Under the pieces are notes generated by a model, which saw only the letters and a program-made list of their open reading frames with translations, was not told where the DNA came from and did no database searches. Source: an uncultured Burkholderiales bacterium (GTDB taxonomy: Bacteria > Pseudomonadota > Gammaproteobacteria > Burkholderiales > Burkholderiaceae_C). From it: 34,109 bases of DNA. A program made the position numbers and the translations under genes. Of the stretch, positions 1 through 9,194 are shown piece after piece. Each line of letters begins with the position of its first letter. Within the stretch, counting starts at the first letter, position 1. The DNA lies in assembly GCA_903828695.1 (NCBI GenBank), contig CAIKNE010000016.1, positions 1 through 34,109 of the forward strand, written 5' to 3'.

Positions 1-251
1 CTTCACTCACGCACCTGAACGCGGACGCGTTGGCGCGTGAGTATTTAACGGTAATGCGCGCAGATACTGGGCCCATCACTTTGATTGATGCCAGTGAGTT
101 GGTGCAGTTTGATTCTTGTGCTTTATCGTTGCTGTTGACGTTGGTGCGAAATATGAAAGAAAGAAACGGTGTGCTTCAAATCTCTGGATTGCCCGAGCGC
201 GCAAAAGCGCTTGCCCGCGTGTACGGCGTTATCGACCTCTTGCCCATTTAG
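1..251 (+). CDS. mlaB: MlaB-like STAS-domain protein, 3' part only
   Basis: The frame is open at the left edge of the window, so the true start lies upstream; a TTG at 30 is internal. The visible 82 residues form the C-terminal part of a STAS fold, with the segment LIDASELVQFDSCALSLL (a beta strand followed by the D-S-x-A-L helix start typical of STAS proteins) and a final helix ending in DLLPI. MlaB is the small cytoplasmic regulatory subunit of the MlaFEDB phospholipid transporter that maintains outer-membrane asymmetry. The assignment relies on the STAS pattern plus the downstream order ABC exporter, ibaG, murA, which follows the mla operon in Burkholderiales and resembles mlaB-ibaG-murA of E. 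coli. The rest of the mla operon would be just outside the window. Confidence 0.8.
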   Translation, partial: SLTHLNADALAREYLTVMRADTGPITLIDASELVQFDSCALSLLLTLVRNMKERNGVLQISGLPERAKALARVYGVIDLLPI

Positions 252-289
252 CTCCGGTTTAGTGTTTATTTGAGATGCGTTTTGGGCGC

Positions 290-311
290 AATAAAAATGG
301 CCACTTTTATT
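290..311. promoter_or_regulatory. Imperfect 22-bp dyad upstream of the ABC exporter
   Basis: In the 136-bp gap after mlaB, AATAAAA (290-296) and TTTTATT (305-311) form inverted arms around a TGGCCA centre (298-303), with one A/C mismatch. In RNA it could form a weak AT-rich hairpin ending in a U-rich arm; in DNA it is an operator-like palindrome. I found no convincing -35/-10 pair in the gap, so its role is unknown. Confidence 0.3.
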
Positions 312-387
312 CATTTGCTCTGTATTTCCCACTCGTGCGTTCAAGCTTCGAATTTTTAAATGCTTTTTTGCAAATCATAAAAACCAA

Positions 388-1293
388 ATGCCTGCTATCT
401 CATTTCAGTCTGTTACCAAGACATTTCAAACAGCCAAAGGCTCGCTAACCGCTTTAGACGGGGTGAGCTTTGATATTGAAGAGGGCGAATTCTTTGGACT
501 CCTGGGGCCCAACGGGGCAGGTAAAACAACATTGATTAGCATTCTTGCTGGCCTTGCAAAGGCCACAAGCGGTTCGATCAAGGTGAATGGTTTGGACGTA
601 CAGAACGAACCTCTTAAGACGCGTAAACTTCTGGGTATCGTTCCCCAGGAGTTGGTCTTTGATCCTTTCTTCACGGTCAAAGAGGCTTTAAAGTTTCAAT
701 CAGGTTACTTCGGTGTGTCCAAAAACGACGATTGGATCGAAGAGCTTTTGGTGAGTTTGGGTTTGGCTGACAAGGCCAATAGCAATATGAGGCAGCTCTC
801 GGGGGGTATGAAACGTCGCGTCTTAGTGGCGCAGGCTCTTGTCCATAAGCCTCCAGTGATTGTGCTTGATGAGCCTACGGCGGGTGTGGATGTGGAGTTG
901 CGTCAAACCCTTTGGCAGTTCATCGACCGCTTGAATAAGCAAGGGCACACAGTCCTTTTAACGACCCACTATTTGGAGGAGGCGGAGGCGCTTTGCCAAA
1001 GAATTGCGATGCTCAAGACAGGGCGGGTTGTTGCGCTCAACAAAACCAGTGAACTCCTTAAGGCGGCCTCCAGTAATGTGTTGCGCTTTAAGCTTGACGC
1101 AGCGTTACCGGCCGAACTTGCCAAGCTGGCCCGTGTGACGGGGCGCATTGTGCAACTTCCCGCTCACAACGCAGAGCAAATTGAGGGCTATCTCTCCAGT
1201 ATTCGACTTGCTGGTTTGACTGCGGAGGATGTCGAAATTCGCAAGGCCGACCTAGAGGATGTGTTTATTGAGGTAATGGGGGGGGCATCATGA
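388..1293 (+). CDS. ABC exporter, ATP-binding subunit (YadG type)
   Basis: A complete 301-residue ABC ATPase. It has Walker A GPNGAGKTT (40-48), Q-loop Gln about 87, signature LSGGM (137-141), Walker B VIVLDEP (157-163) and the H-loop His at 194. The roughly 90-residue tail after the nucleotide-binding fold is usual for ABC-2 type ATPases. It powers the membrane subunit encoded next, with which it overlaps by 4 bp (ATGA), so the two should be translationally coupled and form a heteromeric exporter. The substrate is unknown; YadGH-like pairs are poorly characterised. Position beside mlaB suggests, without proving, an envelope role. The ATG at 388 lacks a clear Shine-Dalgarno sequence. The last codons include a run of eight G (1278-1285). 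Confidence 0.92.
   Translation: MPAISFQSVTKTFQTAKGSLTALDGVSFDIEEGEFFGLLGPNGAGKTTLISILAGLAKATSGSIKVNGLDVQNEPLKTRKLLGIVPQELVFDPFFTVKEALKFQSGYFGVSKNDDWIEELLVSLGLADKANSNMRQLSGGMKRRVLVAQALVHKPPVIVLDEPTAGVDVELRQTLWQFIDRLNKQGHTVLLTTHYLEEAEALCQRIAMLKTGRVVALNKTSELLKAASSNVLRFKLDAALPAELAKLARVTGRIVQLPAHNAEQIEGYLSSIRLAGLTAEDVEIRKADLEDVFIEVMGGAS
1278..1285 (+). promoter_or_regulatory. Poly-G ribosome-binding site for the ABC permease
   Basis: Eight consecutive G lie at the end of the ATPase gene. The run is 7 nt upstream of the second ATG (1293) and 4 nt upstream of the first (1290). A G run can pair with the CCUCC anti-Shine-Dalgarno through one G-U pair, so it probably acts as the ribosome-binding site of the overlapping permease gene. 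Confidence 0.45.
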
Positions 1294-2045
1294 TGGGATG
1301 GCAAGCACTCTTTTATAAAGAAATACTCAGATTTTGGAAGGTTAGTTTTCAAACAGTTGCAGCTCCTGTGCTCACGTCTCTTTTATATTTACTGATCTTT
1401 GGACATGTGATGGCGGACCGGGTGAAGGTCTATGACACGGTTAGTTACTCAGCCTTTTTGGTGCCCGGGCTTGTGATGATGAGTGTTTTGCAAAATGCAT
1501 TTGCAAACAGCTCCTCATCCTTAATCCAGAGCAAAATCATGGGGAATCTGGTTTTCATACTACTAGCGCCTCTTAATCATTGGAGTTGGTTTGTGGCCTA
1601 TGTCGGCTCCTCGATGGTGAGAGGATTGGTTGTTGGATTGGGCGTTTTAAGCGTTACTTTGTTTTTCACTGATATCAGCGCCGCCGCACCGCTTTGGATC
1701 TTGGTTTTCGCTTTGCTGGGTGCCGCAATGCTTGGCGCGCTTGGCCTCATTGCAGGGTTATGGTCTGAGAAGTTTGATCAAATGGCGGCTTTCCAAAATT
1801 TTGTGATCATGCCAATGACGTTTTTGAGTGGTGTGTTCTACTCGATTCATTCGCTTCCGCCTTTTTGGCAAACGCTTAGCCATTTGAATCCATTTTTTTA
1901 TATGATCGACGGTTTTAGATACGGCTTCTTTGGTGTAAGCGATGTGTCTCCTTGGCTGAGTTTTGGCTTGGTATCAAGTGCTTTGGTGGTGGTTTCAGGT
2001 GTTGCGCTCTCGATGCTTAAGAGCGGTTACAAAATTCGCGGTTAA
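1290..2045 (+). CDS. ABC-2 type exporter permease (YadH type)
   Basis: The 251-residue product is almost entirely hydrophobic, with about six predicted membrane segments and the ABC-2 membrane layout: a short cytoplasmic N-terminus (MMGWQALFYKEILRFWK), then paired helices. The segment MTFLSGVFYSIHSLPPFW before the last helices matches the conserved ABC-2 region. It forms the membrane channel of the exporter energised by the preceding ATPase. The start overlaps the ATPase stop as ATGA; a second in-frame ATG follows immediately at 1293. The length is normal for YadH/NodJ-like permeases. The substrate cannot be read from the sequence. Confidence 0.92.
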   Translation: MMGWQALFYKEILRFWKVSFQTVAAPVLTSLLYLLIFGHVMADRVKVYDTVSYSAFLVPGLVMMSVLQNAFANSSSSLIQSKIMGNLVFILLAPLNHWSWFVAYVGSSMVRGLVVGLGVLSVTLFFTDISAAAPLWILVFALLGAAMLGALGLIAGLWSEKFDQMAAFQNFVIMPMTFLSGVFYSIHSLPPFWQTLSHLNPFFYMIDGFRYGFFGVSDVSPWLSFGLVSSALVVVSGVALSMLKSGYKIRG

Positions 2046-2060
2046 ATTTGGAGTATTTTC

Positions 2061-2318
2061 ATGACGGGTCAAGAAGTAGAAGACATCATCAAGGCGCAGC
2101 TCGATTGTGATTTCATTCAAATAACCGGAGACGGAAGACACTGGTTTGGTGTGATTGTCTCCAATGTGTTTGAGGGGGTCAGGCCGCTCCAAAGGCATCA
2201 AAAGGTTTACGCCTGTTTGGGAAGCAAAATGGACAACGATGAAATTCATGCGTTATCGATGAAGACCTTTACCCCTGCGGAGTGGGCGGTACAGGATCAA
2301 AAGCAGTTTTTAAATTAA
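2061..2318 (+). CDS. ibaG: BolA family protein, IbaG type
   Basis: An 85-residue BolA-fold protein. It shows the BolA/IbaG pattern: an N-terminal helix (EVEDIIKAQL), TGDGRHWFGVIV, the VRPLQRHQKVYACLG helix with a nucleic-acid-binding-like basic face, the conserved His in IHALSMKTFTPAEW, and a short tail. BolA proteins pair with monothiol glutaredoxins in Fe-S handling and some bind DNA; IbaG is linked to acid stress and envelope traits. A GGAG motif lies about 9 nt upstream of the ATG. It is 10 bp from murA, the same adjacency as ibaG-murA in E. coli, so the assignment is firm. Confidence 0.92.
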   Translation: MTGQEVEDIIKAQLDCDFIQITGDGRHWFGVIVSNVFEGVRPLQRHQKVYACLGSKMDNDEIHALSMKTFTPAEWAVQDQKQFLN

Positions 2319-2327
2319 ATTTGTTCT

Positions 2328-3605
2328 ATGGATAAGTTACTCATTCGGGGCGGTAGAACTTTAAACGGAGAGGTGAGCATTGCGGGTGCAAAGAATGCTG
2401 CTTTGCCGGAGATTTGCGCTGCGCTGCTAAGTGCTGAGCCACTCACTTTGCTCAACGTTCCCTCGCTCAAGGATGTGAGCACCATGTTGAAGCTTTTGCG
2501 CAACATGGGTGTTAAAGCCGATTTAAACGGGGACGGAACGCTTGTGTTGGATGCAGGTGAGATCACCAGTCCTGAGGCACCTTATGAGCTGGTTAAAACC
2601 ATGCGCGCATCTGTTTTAGCGCTCGGCCCTCTTTTGGCCCGTTGCGGGCGTGCGAAGGTATCTTTGCCAGGCGGGTGTGCGATTGGCTCACGCCCTGTGG
2701 ATCAGCATTTAAAAGGTTTGCAGGCAATGGGTGCACAAATCTCTGTTGAGCATGGATACATGATTGCTGGTTTAGCTCCAGGCCTTGAAAAGTTGCACGG
2801 TGCACGTATAGCTACAGATATGGTGACTGTGACGGGGACTGAAAATTTCATGATGGCCGCAGCCTTGGCTAAAGGAGAGACACTTCTAGAGAACGCCGCA
2901 CAAGAGCCCGAAATCACGGATCTAGCAGAGCTCTTAATTGCAATGGGTGCCAAAATAGAAGGGCACGGTACCAGTCAAATTCATATTCAAGGCGTGGACT
3001 CTTTGAAAGGTGCAACGCACAAAGTAGTCTCAGATCGGATTGAGGCCGGGACTTTTTTATGCGCCGTTGCAGCCACTGGTGGGGATGTCTTTTTAAAGCA
3101 CGCAAGAGCAGAGCACTTGGGTGCTGTGATAGATAAGCTACGGGATGCTGGGGTGAGTGTCCAGAGTACAGTTGATGGCATTCGGGTGAAGAGCCCTGGG
3201 CCAGCTTATGAGCACTTGCGTGCACAGACCTTTAGGACGACCGAGTATCCGGGCTTTCCAACGGATATGCAAGCACAGTTTATGGTACTCAATGCGGTCT
3301 CCCAGGGATCTAGTCATGTGACTGAGACTATTTTTGAGAACCGCTTCATGCACGTTAACGAATTACTTCGCCTAGGCGCGAAAATTCAAATTGATGGCAA
3401 AGTATCCATGGTTGAAGGTGTGCCTTTGCTATCAGGGGCAACCGTTATGGCAACGGACTTGAGGGCCTCAGCTAGTTTGGTTATTGCTGGGTTGATGGCG
3501 AGTGGGGAAACATTGGTGGACAGGATCTACCATCTTGACCGAGGCTACGACCGAATGGAAGTTAAATTACGCAGTTTGGGCGCAGATATAGAGCGCGTTC
3601 AGTAG
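2328..3605 (+). CDS. murA: UDP-N-acetylglucosamine 1-carboxyvinyltransferase
   Basis: A full-length, 425-residue MurA. It transfers enolpyruvate from phosphoenolpyruvate to UDP-GlcNAc, the first committed cytoplasmic step of peptidoglycan synthesis. Visible residues are the Lys-Asn pair in GAKNAALP (about 22-23), Arg in KTMRAS (about 93), and the loop Cys in [14 protein letters not shown] (about 117) that is the fosfomycin target. Also present are the Asp in PTDMQAQ (about 313), [13 protein letters not shown] (about 378-390) and the C-terminal YHLDRGY. The catalytic loop has Cys, so this is the fosfomycin-sensitive type as far as that residue goes. It lies between ibaG and hisG with short gaps. 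Confidence 0.98.
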   Translation: MDKLLIRGGRTLNGEVSIAGAKNAALPEICAALLSAEPLTLLNVPSLKDVSTMLKLLRNMGVKADLNGDGTLVLDAGEITSPEAPYELVKTMRASVLALGPLLARCGRAKVSLPGGCAIGSRPVDQHLKGLQAMGAQISVEHGYMIAGLAPGLEKLHGARIATDMVTVTGTENFMMAAALAKGETLLENAAQEPEITDLAELLIAMGAKIEGHGTSQIHIQGVDSLKGATHKVVSDRIEAGTFLCAVAATGGDVFLKHARAEHLGAVIDKLRDAGVSVQSTVDGIRVKSPGPAYEHLRAQTFRTTEYPGFPTDMQAQFMVLNAVSQGSSHVTETIFENRFMHVNELLRLGAKIQIDGKVSMVEGVPLLSGATVMATDLRASASLVIAGLMASGETLVDRIYHLDRGYDRMEVKLRSLGADIERVQ

Positions 3606-3613
3606 ATTTTTTT

Positions 3614-4342
3614 ATGAATACAACAAATAAGACATTGAGTGCAGGTATTAGGGACTCAGCAGGTGAGCCCAAGATCACCTCGCCCATTACATTGGCATTG
3701 TCAAAGGGTAGGATTTTTGATGAAACCTTGCCCCTTCTAAAGGCGGCAGGATTGGAGGTTTTGGAAAATCCTGAGCACTCCAGGAAGTTAATACTCCCAA
3801 CCAACCAACCGTTGGTGCGGGTTGTTTTGGTCAGGGCCTCAGATGTACCAACTTATGTGGAGTACGGCGGCGCAGATCTGGGCGTAACGGGGCTGGATAC
3901 ACTAATTGAGCACGGGGGTTCTGGGCTTTATCAACCTCTAGATTTGCAGATCGCAAAATGCAGAATGTCAGTCGCAGTGCGAGAGGGATTTGATTATGCG
4001 GGTGTCGTCAAGCAAGGGTCGCGCTTGAAAGTTGCAACCAAATATATGACGATTGCACGGGAATTTTTTGCGCAAAAGGGCGTACACGTTGATTTGGTGA
4101 AACTCTACGGCAGTATGGAGTTAGCGCCACTAACGGGCCTTGCGGACGCGATCGTGGACTTGGTCTCAAGCGGCAACACCCTCAAAGCCAATCACCTGAT
4201 AGAGGTTGAGCAAATCATGCTTATCAGTTCTAGATTGGTGATCAATCAAGCTGCATTGAAGCTCAAGCAATCTTCCCTTAAGTTTTTATTAGATGCCTTT
4301 GCACGTGCAGTACTTGAGAAAGTTGAAGGTAAAGCATCATGA
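3614..4342 (+). CDS. hisG: ATP phosphoribosyltransferase, short form
   Basis: HisG joins ATP and PRPP to give phosphoribosyl-ATP, the first and feedback-controlled step of histidine synthesis. At 242 residues it is the short form, lacking the C-terminal ACT-like regulatory domain. Short HisG proteins need the HisRS-like partner HisZ, which is not in this window. The core starts at [18 protein letters not shown] (about residue 25) and includes the PRPP-binding segment [20 protein letters not shown]. The first 23 residues are a non-conserved extension; there is no later Met near the core start, so the ATG at 3614 is kept despite lacking a clear ribosome-binding site. The stop overlaps hisD by 4 bp (ATGA). 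Confidence 0.97.
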   Translation: MNTTNKTLSAGIRDSAGEPKITSPITLALSKGRIFDETLPLLKAAGLEVLENPEHSRKLILPTNQPLVRVVLVRASDVPTYVEYGGADLGVTGLDTLIEHGGSGLYQPLDLQIAKCRMSVAVREGFDYAGVVKQGSRLKVATKYMTIAREFFAQKGVHVDLVKLYGSMELAPLTGLADAIVDLVSSGNTLKANHLIEVEQIMLISSRLVINQAALKLKQSSLKFLLDAFARAVLEKVEGKAS

Positions 4343-5730
4343 GCAGTGATACTGCCTTGCAAACGACAACCCCCATTAGTGCTCGCCCTTTAAGGCTCAA
4401 CACGCAAAGTGCTGACTTTGAGCAAGCCTTTGTTAAGCGATTGCACTGGTCAGCGTCAACGGATCAGGCCATTGAGGAGCGTGTGGCTGGTATTTTGTCA
4501 GATGTTCAGTCCAGGGGTGATGCTGCGGTGCTCGAGTACACACACACCTTTGACCGTTTAAGTGCGAAAAGTGTGGCTGAGCTGTGTATCGCCCCCGAGC
4601 TTTTAAAGCAAGCCTTTGATGCTATTCCCAAGAGTCAACGTGACTCGCTTATACAAGCTGAGAACCGAGTTAGAACGTACCATCAGGCGCAGAAAAAGGC
4701 CAGCGGTGAGAGTTGGAGTTATACCGACGAGCAAGGTAATTTGCTCGGACAAAAGGTTACGCCGCTAGACAGAGTGGGTATCTATGTGCCCGGGGGTTTA
4801 GCTGCTTATCCCTCTAGTGTTTTAATGAACGCAGTGCCCGCGCACGTTGCAGGTGTTGGCGAGATCATCATGGTGGTGCCCACCCCAGGGGGGGCAAGAA
4901 ATCAGCTGGTACTGGCGGCGGCCTATGTGGCCGGCGTAACCAAAGTCTTTACGATAGGCGGCGCGCAGGCTGTGGGAGCATTGGCTTACGGCACTCACAC
5001 TATTCCAGGTGTGGACAAAATCACCGGTCCAGGTAATGCTTACGTCGCTGCAGCCAAGCGGCGTGTTTTTGGCAAAGTGGGCATCGACATGATTGCCGGT
5101 CCAAGTGAAATACTGGTGATCGCAGATGGCTCAACGCCCGCAGAGTGGGTGGCGATGGATCTGTTCTCTCAGGCCGAGCACGATGAGTTGGCGCAAAGTA
5201 TTTTGCTTTGTCCTGATCCCTCTTACATTGACCTCGTTCAAGAGGCAATCGATAGACTCTTGCCACAAATGCAAAGAAGCGAAATCATCGCCAAGTCTTT
5301 GAACGGTCGCGGGGCTCTTATCCAGACGGCAAGTATGGAGGAGGCCTGCGCGATCAGCAACCGTATCGCACCCGAGCATTTGGAGATATCCAGCCGTGAT
5401 CCTCAAAAATGGGAGCCACATCTGATTCATGCAGGCGCAATCTTTATGGGTGCCTACACGAGTGAATCTCTGGGCGATTACTGCGCTGGACCCAACCATG
5501 TATTACCTACATCGGGTACGGCAAGGTTCAGTTCACCCTTGGGTGTGTACGATTTTCAAAAGCGCAGCAGCTTAATACAAGTCAGTCACGCCGGCGCTCA
5601 GCAATTGGGCGGTATTGCCTCCGTCTTAGCCCGCGGTGAGGGCTTGCAGGCGCATGCAACGGCCGCTGAGATGCGCTTGGATTCCTACGACCCACAAGGT
5701 AACTCGACCAATGGGGGGGCTCAAAAGTGA
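4339..5730 (+). CDS. hisD: Histidinol dehydrogenase
   Basis: A 463-residue, zinc-dependent NAD enzyme that oxidises histidinol to histidine in two steps, ending the pathway. Expected zinc ligands are Gln278 and His281 (in [11 protein letters not shown]), Asp380 ([14 protein letters not shown]) and His439 ([10 protein letters not shown]). The catalytic Glu346-His347 pair lies in [10 protein letters not shown]. The first 30 residues and last 15 are variable. It overlaps hisG upstream and hisC downstream by 4 bp each, so the three are coupled. A run of seven G (5713-5719) near the end lies 7 nt before the hisC GTG. Confidence 0.98.
   Translation: MSSDTALQTTTPISARPLRLNTQSADFEQAFVKRLHWSASTDQAIEERVAGILSDVQSRGDAAVLEYTHTFDRLSAKSVAELCIAPELLKQAFDAIPKSQRDSLIQAENRVRTYHQAQKKASGESWSYTDEQGNLLGQKVTPLDRVGIYVPGGLAAYPSSVLMNAVPAHVAGVGEIIMVVPTPGGARNQLVLAAAYVAGVTKVFTIGGAQAVGALAYGTHTIPGVDKITGPGNAYVAAAKRRVFGKVGIDMIAGPSEILVIADGSTPAEWVAMDLFSQAEHDELAQSILLCPDPSYIDLVQEAIDRLLPQMQRSEIIAKSLNGRGALIQTASMEEACAISNRIAPEHLEISSRDPQKWEPHLIHAGAIFMGAYTSESLGDYCAGPNHVLPTSGTARFSSPLGVYDFQKRSSLIQVSHAGAQQLGGIASVLARGEGLQAHATAAEMRLDSYDPQGNSTNGGAQK
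5713..5719 (+). promoter_or_regulatory. Poly-G ribosome-binding site for hisC
   Basis: Seven consecutive G inside the last codons of hisD end 7 nt upstream of the GTG at 5727. The arrangement parallels the eight-G run before the ABC permease. It supports use of the overlapping GTG start over the internal ATG at 5766, which has no such site. Confidence 0.4.
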
Positions 5731-6950
5731 AGGACCTCCAGGCTAACTCTAACAAGGCGAGCACTATGAATAGCTCAGACCTGCGTTTTATTCGTGAAGA
5801 CGTTAAAAAGATGCATGCCTACGTGGTCCAAGATGCACAGGGCATGTTAAAGCTAGATGCAATGGAGAATCCATTCTCACTTCCTCCGGAGTTGGGGGCT
5901 GAGTTGGGGGCGAGGTTGGCGAGTGTTGCCGTAAATCGGTATCCGGGGCCCCAGGTCCAATTGCTTAAAGAAGCCTTGGCCGATTACGCCGGTTTACCTA
6001 GGGGTTATGGATTGGTGTTGGGAAATGGCTCGGATGAGTTGATCTCATTGTTGAGTCTTGCTTGTGCGCAATCAGCTAGCGCAGCTAACACCGTTTTAGC
6101 ACCTGAGCCTGGTTTTGTTATGTACGCTGTCAGTGCTCAATTGCAGGGGTTGAATTATGTAGGGGTTCCACTGCTTGCTGATTTTGAGCTCGATGAGGTT
6201 GAAATGCTGAGGGCTGTCGATGAGCACATGCCTGCGCTGGTGTATCTTGCGTACCCCAACAACCCAAGCGCAAATCTTTGGAGTAAGGAGATTATCAGCC
6301 GCATTATTGAGCGCGTAAGTGCTTACGGCGGCTGGGTTGTGGTGGATGAGGCTTATCAACCGTTTTCAACTCACTCCTGGTTGGATGAGATACGCAGTGC
6401 ACCCGAAGCACATCGACAAGTGCTTCTCATGCGCACTCTGTCTAAATTCGGCTTGGCTGGGGTTCGCATTGGCTACTTGATGGGCCCAAGCGCTGTGGTG
6501 GAGGAGGTCGAAAAAATCAGACCTCCCTATAACATCAGTGTTCTAAATGCTGAGTGTGCATTGTTTGCCCTCGAGCATGCAAGTGTATTCAGCGAACAAG
6601 CCCGCATCATCTGCGAGGAGCGGGAGAAAATGATCAATCACCTCTCACGGTTAAAAGGAGTGAACCCTTTTAAGAGCGAGGGAAATATGGTGCTGGTACG
6701 CTTTGATCAAAATCAAATCGATTCGCATTCAAAACTCGCTAAACCGGCGCCTGGCGTTTCAGACCCCGCGGGAGATAATAGTTTCGCAACCAAAATCTTC
6801 GAGGGATTGAAGAGTCGACGTATTTTGGTGAAAAATGTTTCTAAAATGCACCCCTTATTACTGGGGTGCTTGCGCTTCACAGTTGGTACTCCGGAGGAAA
6901 ACTCACAACTATTGAGCGCATTAGATGAGTTATGTGTTGGTCATTCCTAA
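5727..6950 (+). CDS. hisC: Histidinol-phosphate aminotransferase
   Basis: A PLP-dependent fold-type I aminotransferase of 407 residues that converts imidazole-acetol phosphate plus glutamate to histidinol phosphate. Visible are LGNGSDELI (98-106), the AYPNNPS motif (175-181), Asp207 and Tyr210 in [10 protein letters not shown], the PLP lysine Lys240 in [15 protein letters not shown], and the C-terminal [11 protein letters not shown] with substrate-binding Arg. The GTG start at 5727 overlaps hisD; ATG at 5766 is the alternative and would remove 13 residues. Relative to what I recall of relatives, a hydrophilic stretch around residues 335-352 ([19 protein letters not shown]) looks like an insertion before FATKIFEGL. 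Confidence 0.96.
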   Translation: MKDLQANSNKASTMNSSDLRFIREDVKKMHAYVVQDAQGMLKLDAMENPFSLPPELGAELGARLASVAVNRYPGPQVQLLKEALADYAGLPRGYGLVLGNGSDELISLLSLACAQSASAANTVLAPEPGFVMYAVSAQLQGLNYVGVPLLADFELDEVEMLRAVDEHMPALVYLAYPNNPSANLWSKEIISRIIERVSAYGGWVVVDEAYQPFSTHSWLDEIRSAPEAHRQVLLMRTLSKFGLAGVRIGYLMGPSAVVEEVEKIRPPYNISVLNAECALFALEHASVFSEQARIICEEREKMINHLSRLKGVNPFKSEGNMVLVRFDQNQIDSHSKLAKPAPGVSDPAGDNSFATKIFEGLKSRRILVKNVSKMHPLLLGCLRFTVGTPEENSQLLSALDELCVGHS

Positions 6951-6974
6951 ACATTTATAAAGTTCTTAATTTAA

Positions 6975-7568
6975 ATGCAACCAAGAAAAGCAGAAGTCAC
7001 GCGTAACACCCGTGAAACACAAATCACCGTCAAGCTCAATATTGATGGAACCGGGCAATCCAAGCTAGACACGGGCATTGGTTTTTTTGACCATATGTTG
7101 GACCAAATTTCGCGCCATGGGATGATTGATTTGGAGGTGGTTGCTAAGGGGGATTTGCACATTGATGGACACCACACGGTCGAGGATGTGGGTATAACCA
7201 TTGGTCAGGCTTTAGCGCAAGCGGTTGGGGATAAAGCGGGCATTCGCCGCTATGGCCACGCCTACGTTCCTTTGGATGAGGCGTTATCGCGTGTTGTTGT
7301 TGATTTTTCAGGTCGACCAGGAATTGAGATGCATGTGCCGTTCAAAAGTGGTGCAATCGGTTCGTTTGATACGCAATTGGCGTTTGAGTTTTTCCAGGGT
7401 TTTGTCAATCACGCCTTCGTAACCTTGCACATTGATAATTTACGCGGCGAAAACTCTCACCACCAAGCAGAGACTGTGTTCAAGGCATTTGGTCGAGCCA
7501 TCAGAATGGCGATTGAGTTAGATCCTCGTAGCGCAGGAGTTATCCCCTCCACAAAAGGCGTGCTGTGA
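6975..7568 (+). CDS. hisB: Imidazoleglycerol-phosphate dehydratase
   Basis: A monofunctional 197-residue HisB that dehydrates imidazole glycerol phosphate to imidazole acetol phosphate. It carries the two metal-binding repeats characteristic of the family: [11 protein letters not shown] (near residue 65) and [16 protein letters not shown] (near 158), as well as [11 protein letters not shown]. Unlike E. coli HisB it lacks the N-terminal histidinol-phosphatase domain, so the phosphatase must be a separate protein not encoded here. The ATG lies 24 bp after hisC. Confidence 0.97.
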   Translation: MQPRKAEVTRNTRETQITVKLNIDGTGQSKLDTGIGFFDHMLDQISRHGMIDLEVVAKGDLHIDGHHTVEDVGITIGQALAQAVGDKAGIRRYGHAYVPLDEALSRVVVDFSGRPGIEMHVPFKSGAIGSFDTQLAFEFFQGFVNHAFVTLHIDNLRGENSHHQAETVFKAFGRAIRMAIELDPRSAGVIPSTKGVL

Positions 7569-7607
7569 ACTTCGTTGTCCCGCCTTCACCCTTGGATCGC
7601 AACTCAC

Positions 7608-8273
7608 ATGACTGAAACTGTTGCCGTTGTCGATTACGGGATGGGCAACCTGCGCTCTGTCTCCCAAGCCGTTATGCAGGCGGCACAGGGGAGTGCGACA
7701 CAAGTTGTGATTACATCGGATCCGCAGGTTGTCCTGAAAGCGACGCGCGTTGTCTTGCCTGGTCAAGGTGCTATGAAAGATTGCATGCATGAGCTCTCAC
7801 GAGCGGGGCTTAAAGAGGCGGTTTTATACGCGGCCAAGCACAAACCATTGTTTGGGGTTTGTGTTGGAATGCAAATGCTCTTGGACCATAGTGAAGAGGG
7901 AGATGCGCTCTCTGATAAGGGCACTGAGTGCTTGGGGCTGATTCCTGGGCGAGTGGTAAAGTTTAGTTTGGCTGGACAACTGCAACCCGACGGAAGTCGC
8001 TTTAAGGTGCCTCAAATGGGGTGGAACCAAGTCATCCAATGTGGCTCGCACCCTCTTTGGGATGGCGTTCCGCAAAACAGTTACTTTTATTTTGTGCACA
8101 GTTTTTATGCCCGTCCGTCGGATGTGCGCTACACTGCGGGGGAAACCATATACGGCCACCGCTTTACATCAGTCATTGCCAGTGATAATATTTTTGCAAC
8201 ACAGTTTCACCCCGAAAAAAGTGCAGATATGGGGTTAAAGCTTTACAGCAACTTTTTGTCTTGGAAGCCTTAA
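7608..8273 (+). CDS. hisH: Imidazole glycerol phosphate synthase, glutaminase subunit
   Basis: A class I glutamine amidotransferase of about 221 residues that releases ammonia for HisF. It starts with [15 protein letters not shown]; the nucleophile Cys is in [10 protein letters not shown] (about residue 85), and the His-x-Glu of the triad is in [12 protein letters not shown] near the C-terminus. I start it at the ATG at 7608, where the conserved N-terminus begins; an upstream in-frame TTG at 7575 would add 11 residues with no family match. It works as a heterodimer with HisF, encoded two genes downstream. Confidence 0.95.
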   Translation: MTETVAVVDYGMGNLRSVSQAVMQAAQGSATQVVITSDPQVVLKATRVVLPGQGAMKDCMHELSRAGLKEAVLYAAKHKPLFGVCVGMQMLLDHSEEGDALSDKGTECLGLIPGRVVKFSLAGQLQPDGSRFKVPQMGWNQVIQCGSHPLWDGVPQNSYFYFVHSFYARPSDVRYTAGETIYGHRFTSVIASDNIFATQFHPEKSADMGLKLYSNFLSWKP

Positions 8274-8329
8274 TCCGAATCTTTTAATTATTCTTCAGTG
8301 TCACGAGCTAGCCCCTCCATTCGATCATC

Positions 8330-9070
8330 ATGATTCTTATTCCTGCTATAGACTTAAAAGACGGTCAATGTGTTCGCCTCAAACAAGGTGACATGGAGCA
8401 ATCCACCGTATTTGGTGAGGATCCAGTTGCGATGGCCCTCAAGTGGTTGGATAAAGGTGCGAGAAGGTTGCATCTGGTTGACTTAAACGGCGCCTTTGCG
8501 GGTAAACCTCAAAACTTCAACGCCATTAAATCCATTTTGAAAGCTGTAGGGGACGATATTCCCGTACAACTCGGCGGTGGAATCCGGGACTTAGATACGA
8601 TTGAGAAGTATGTAGATGCAGGCATTCGCTACATCATTATTGGAACCGCGGCGGTGAAGAGTCCTGGATTCTTAAAAGATGCTTGCAGTGCGTTTGGAGG
8701 CCACATTATTGTGGGGTTGGACGCCAAGGACGGAAAAGTTGCAACCGATGGCTGGAGTAAATTGACGGGACACGAAGTGGTCGACTTGGCCAAGAAGTTT
8801 GAGGACTACGGGGTTGAGTCCATCATTTACACAGACATTGGGCGAGACGGTATGCTCTCGGGGATCAATGTGGATGCAACCGTCAAATTGGCTCAGGCCT
8901 TATCCATCCCTGTTATCGCCTCGGGTGGTCTGTCCGGTATGTCAGATATCGAGAGCCTTTGCGCCCTTGCTGATGAGGGCATTGAAGGCGTTATTTGTGG
9001 ACGCGCAATTTACAGCGGGGATTTGGATTTTGAGCAAGCCCAGGCCCGTGCGGATGAGCTAACGCTTTGA
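8330..9070 (+). CDS. hisA: Phosphoribosylformimino-AICAR phosphate isomerase
   Basis: A 246-residue TIM-barrel isomerase (ProFAR to PRFAR). The catalytic aspartates are Asp8 in IPAIDLKDG and Asp131 in VGLDAKDG. Half-barrel phosphate-binding motifs LGGGIRD (81-87) and IASGGLSG are in place. It is homologous to HisF and shares its two-fold half-barrel repeat. The gap from hisH is 56 bp; the next gene, hisF, follows after 124 bp. Confidence 0.97.
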   Translation: MILIPAIDLKDGQCVRLKQGDMEQSTVFGEDPVAMALKWLDKGARRLHLVDLNGAFAGKPQNFNAIKSILKAVGDDIPVQLGGGIRDLDTIEKYVDAGIRYIIIGTAAVKSPGFLKDACSAFGGHIIVGLDAKDGKVATDGWSKLTGHEVVDLAKKFEDYGVESIIYTDIGRDGMLSGINVDATVKLAQALSIPVIASGGLSGMSDIESLCALADEGIEGVICGRAIYSGDLDFEQAQARADELTL

Positions 9071-9088
9071 ATGTTTCTCGCACAGTCT

Positions 9089-9104
9089 AGACCGCAGACG
9101 GTCT
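9089..9104 (+). other. Small hairpin in the hisA-hisF gap
   Basis: AGACCG (9089-9094) and CGGTCT (9099-9104) form a perfect 6-bp stem with a CAGA tetraloop, 19 nt after the hisA stop. No T run follows, so it is not a standard intrinsic terminator. Downstream, TTGACT (9123-9128) resembles a -35 box but the nearest -10-like TAACAT (9143-9148) is only 14 bp away, so an internal promoter is only a weak possibility. Confidence 0.35.
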
Positions 9105-9194
9105 TGGCATTGATTTCCCCTATTGACTGCAAAAGTTACAGATAACATTTTCGTTTGTTCCGGCCTGTGACCACACCTTTGAGTTTTAAAAAAT

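Noticed and set aside
3614-4342. HisG lacking the C-terminal regulatory domain, possible truncation
   Set aside because: Length and ending fit the short HisG family that works with HisZ; it is not broken.
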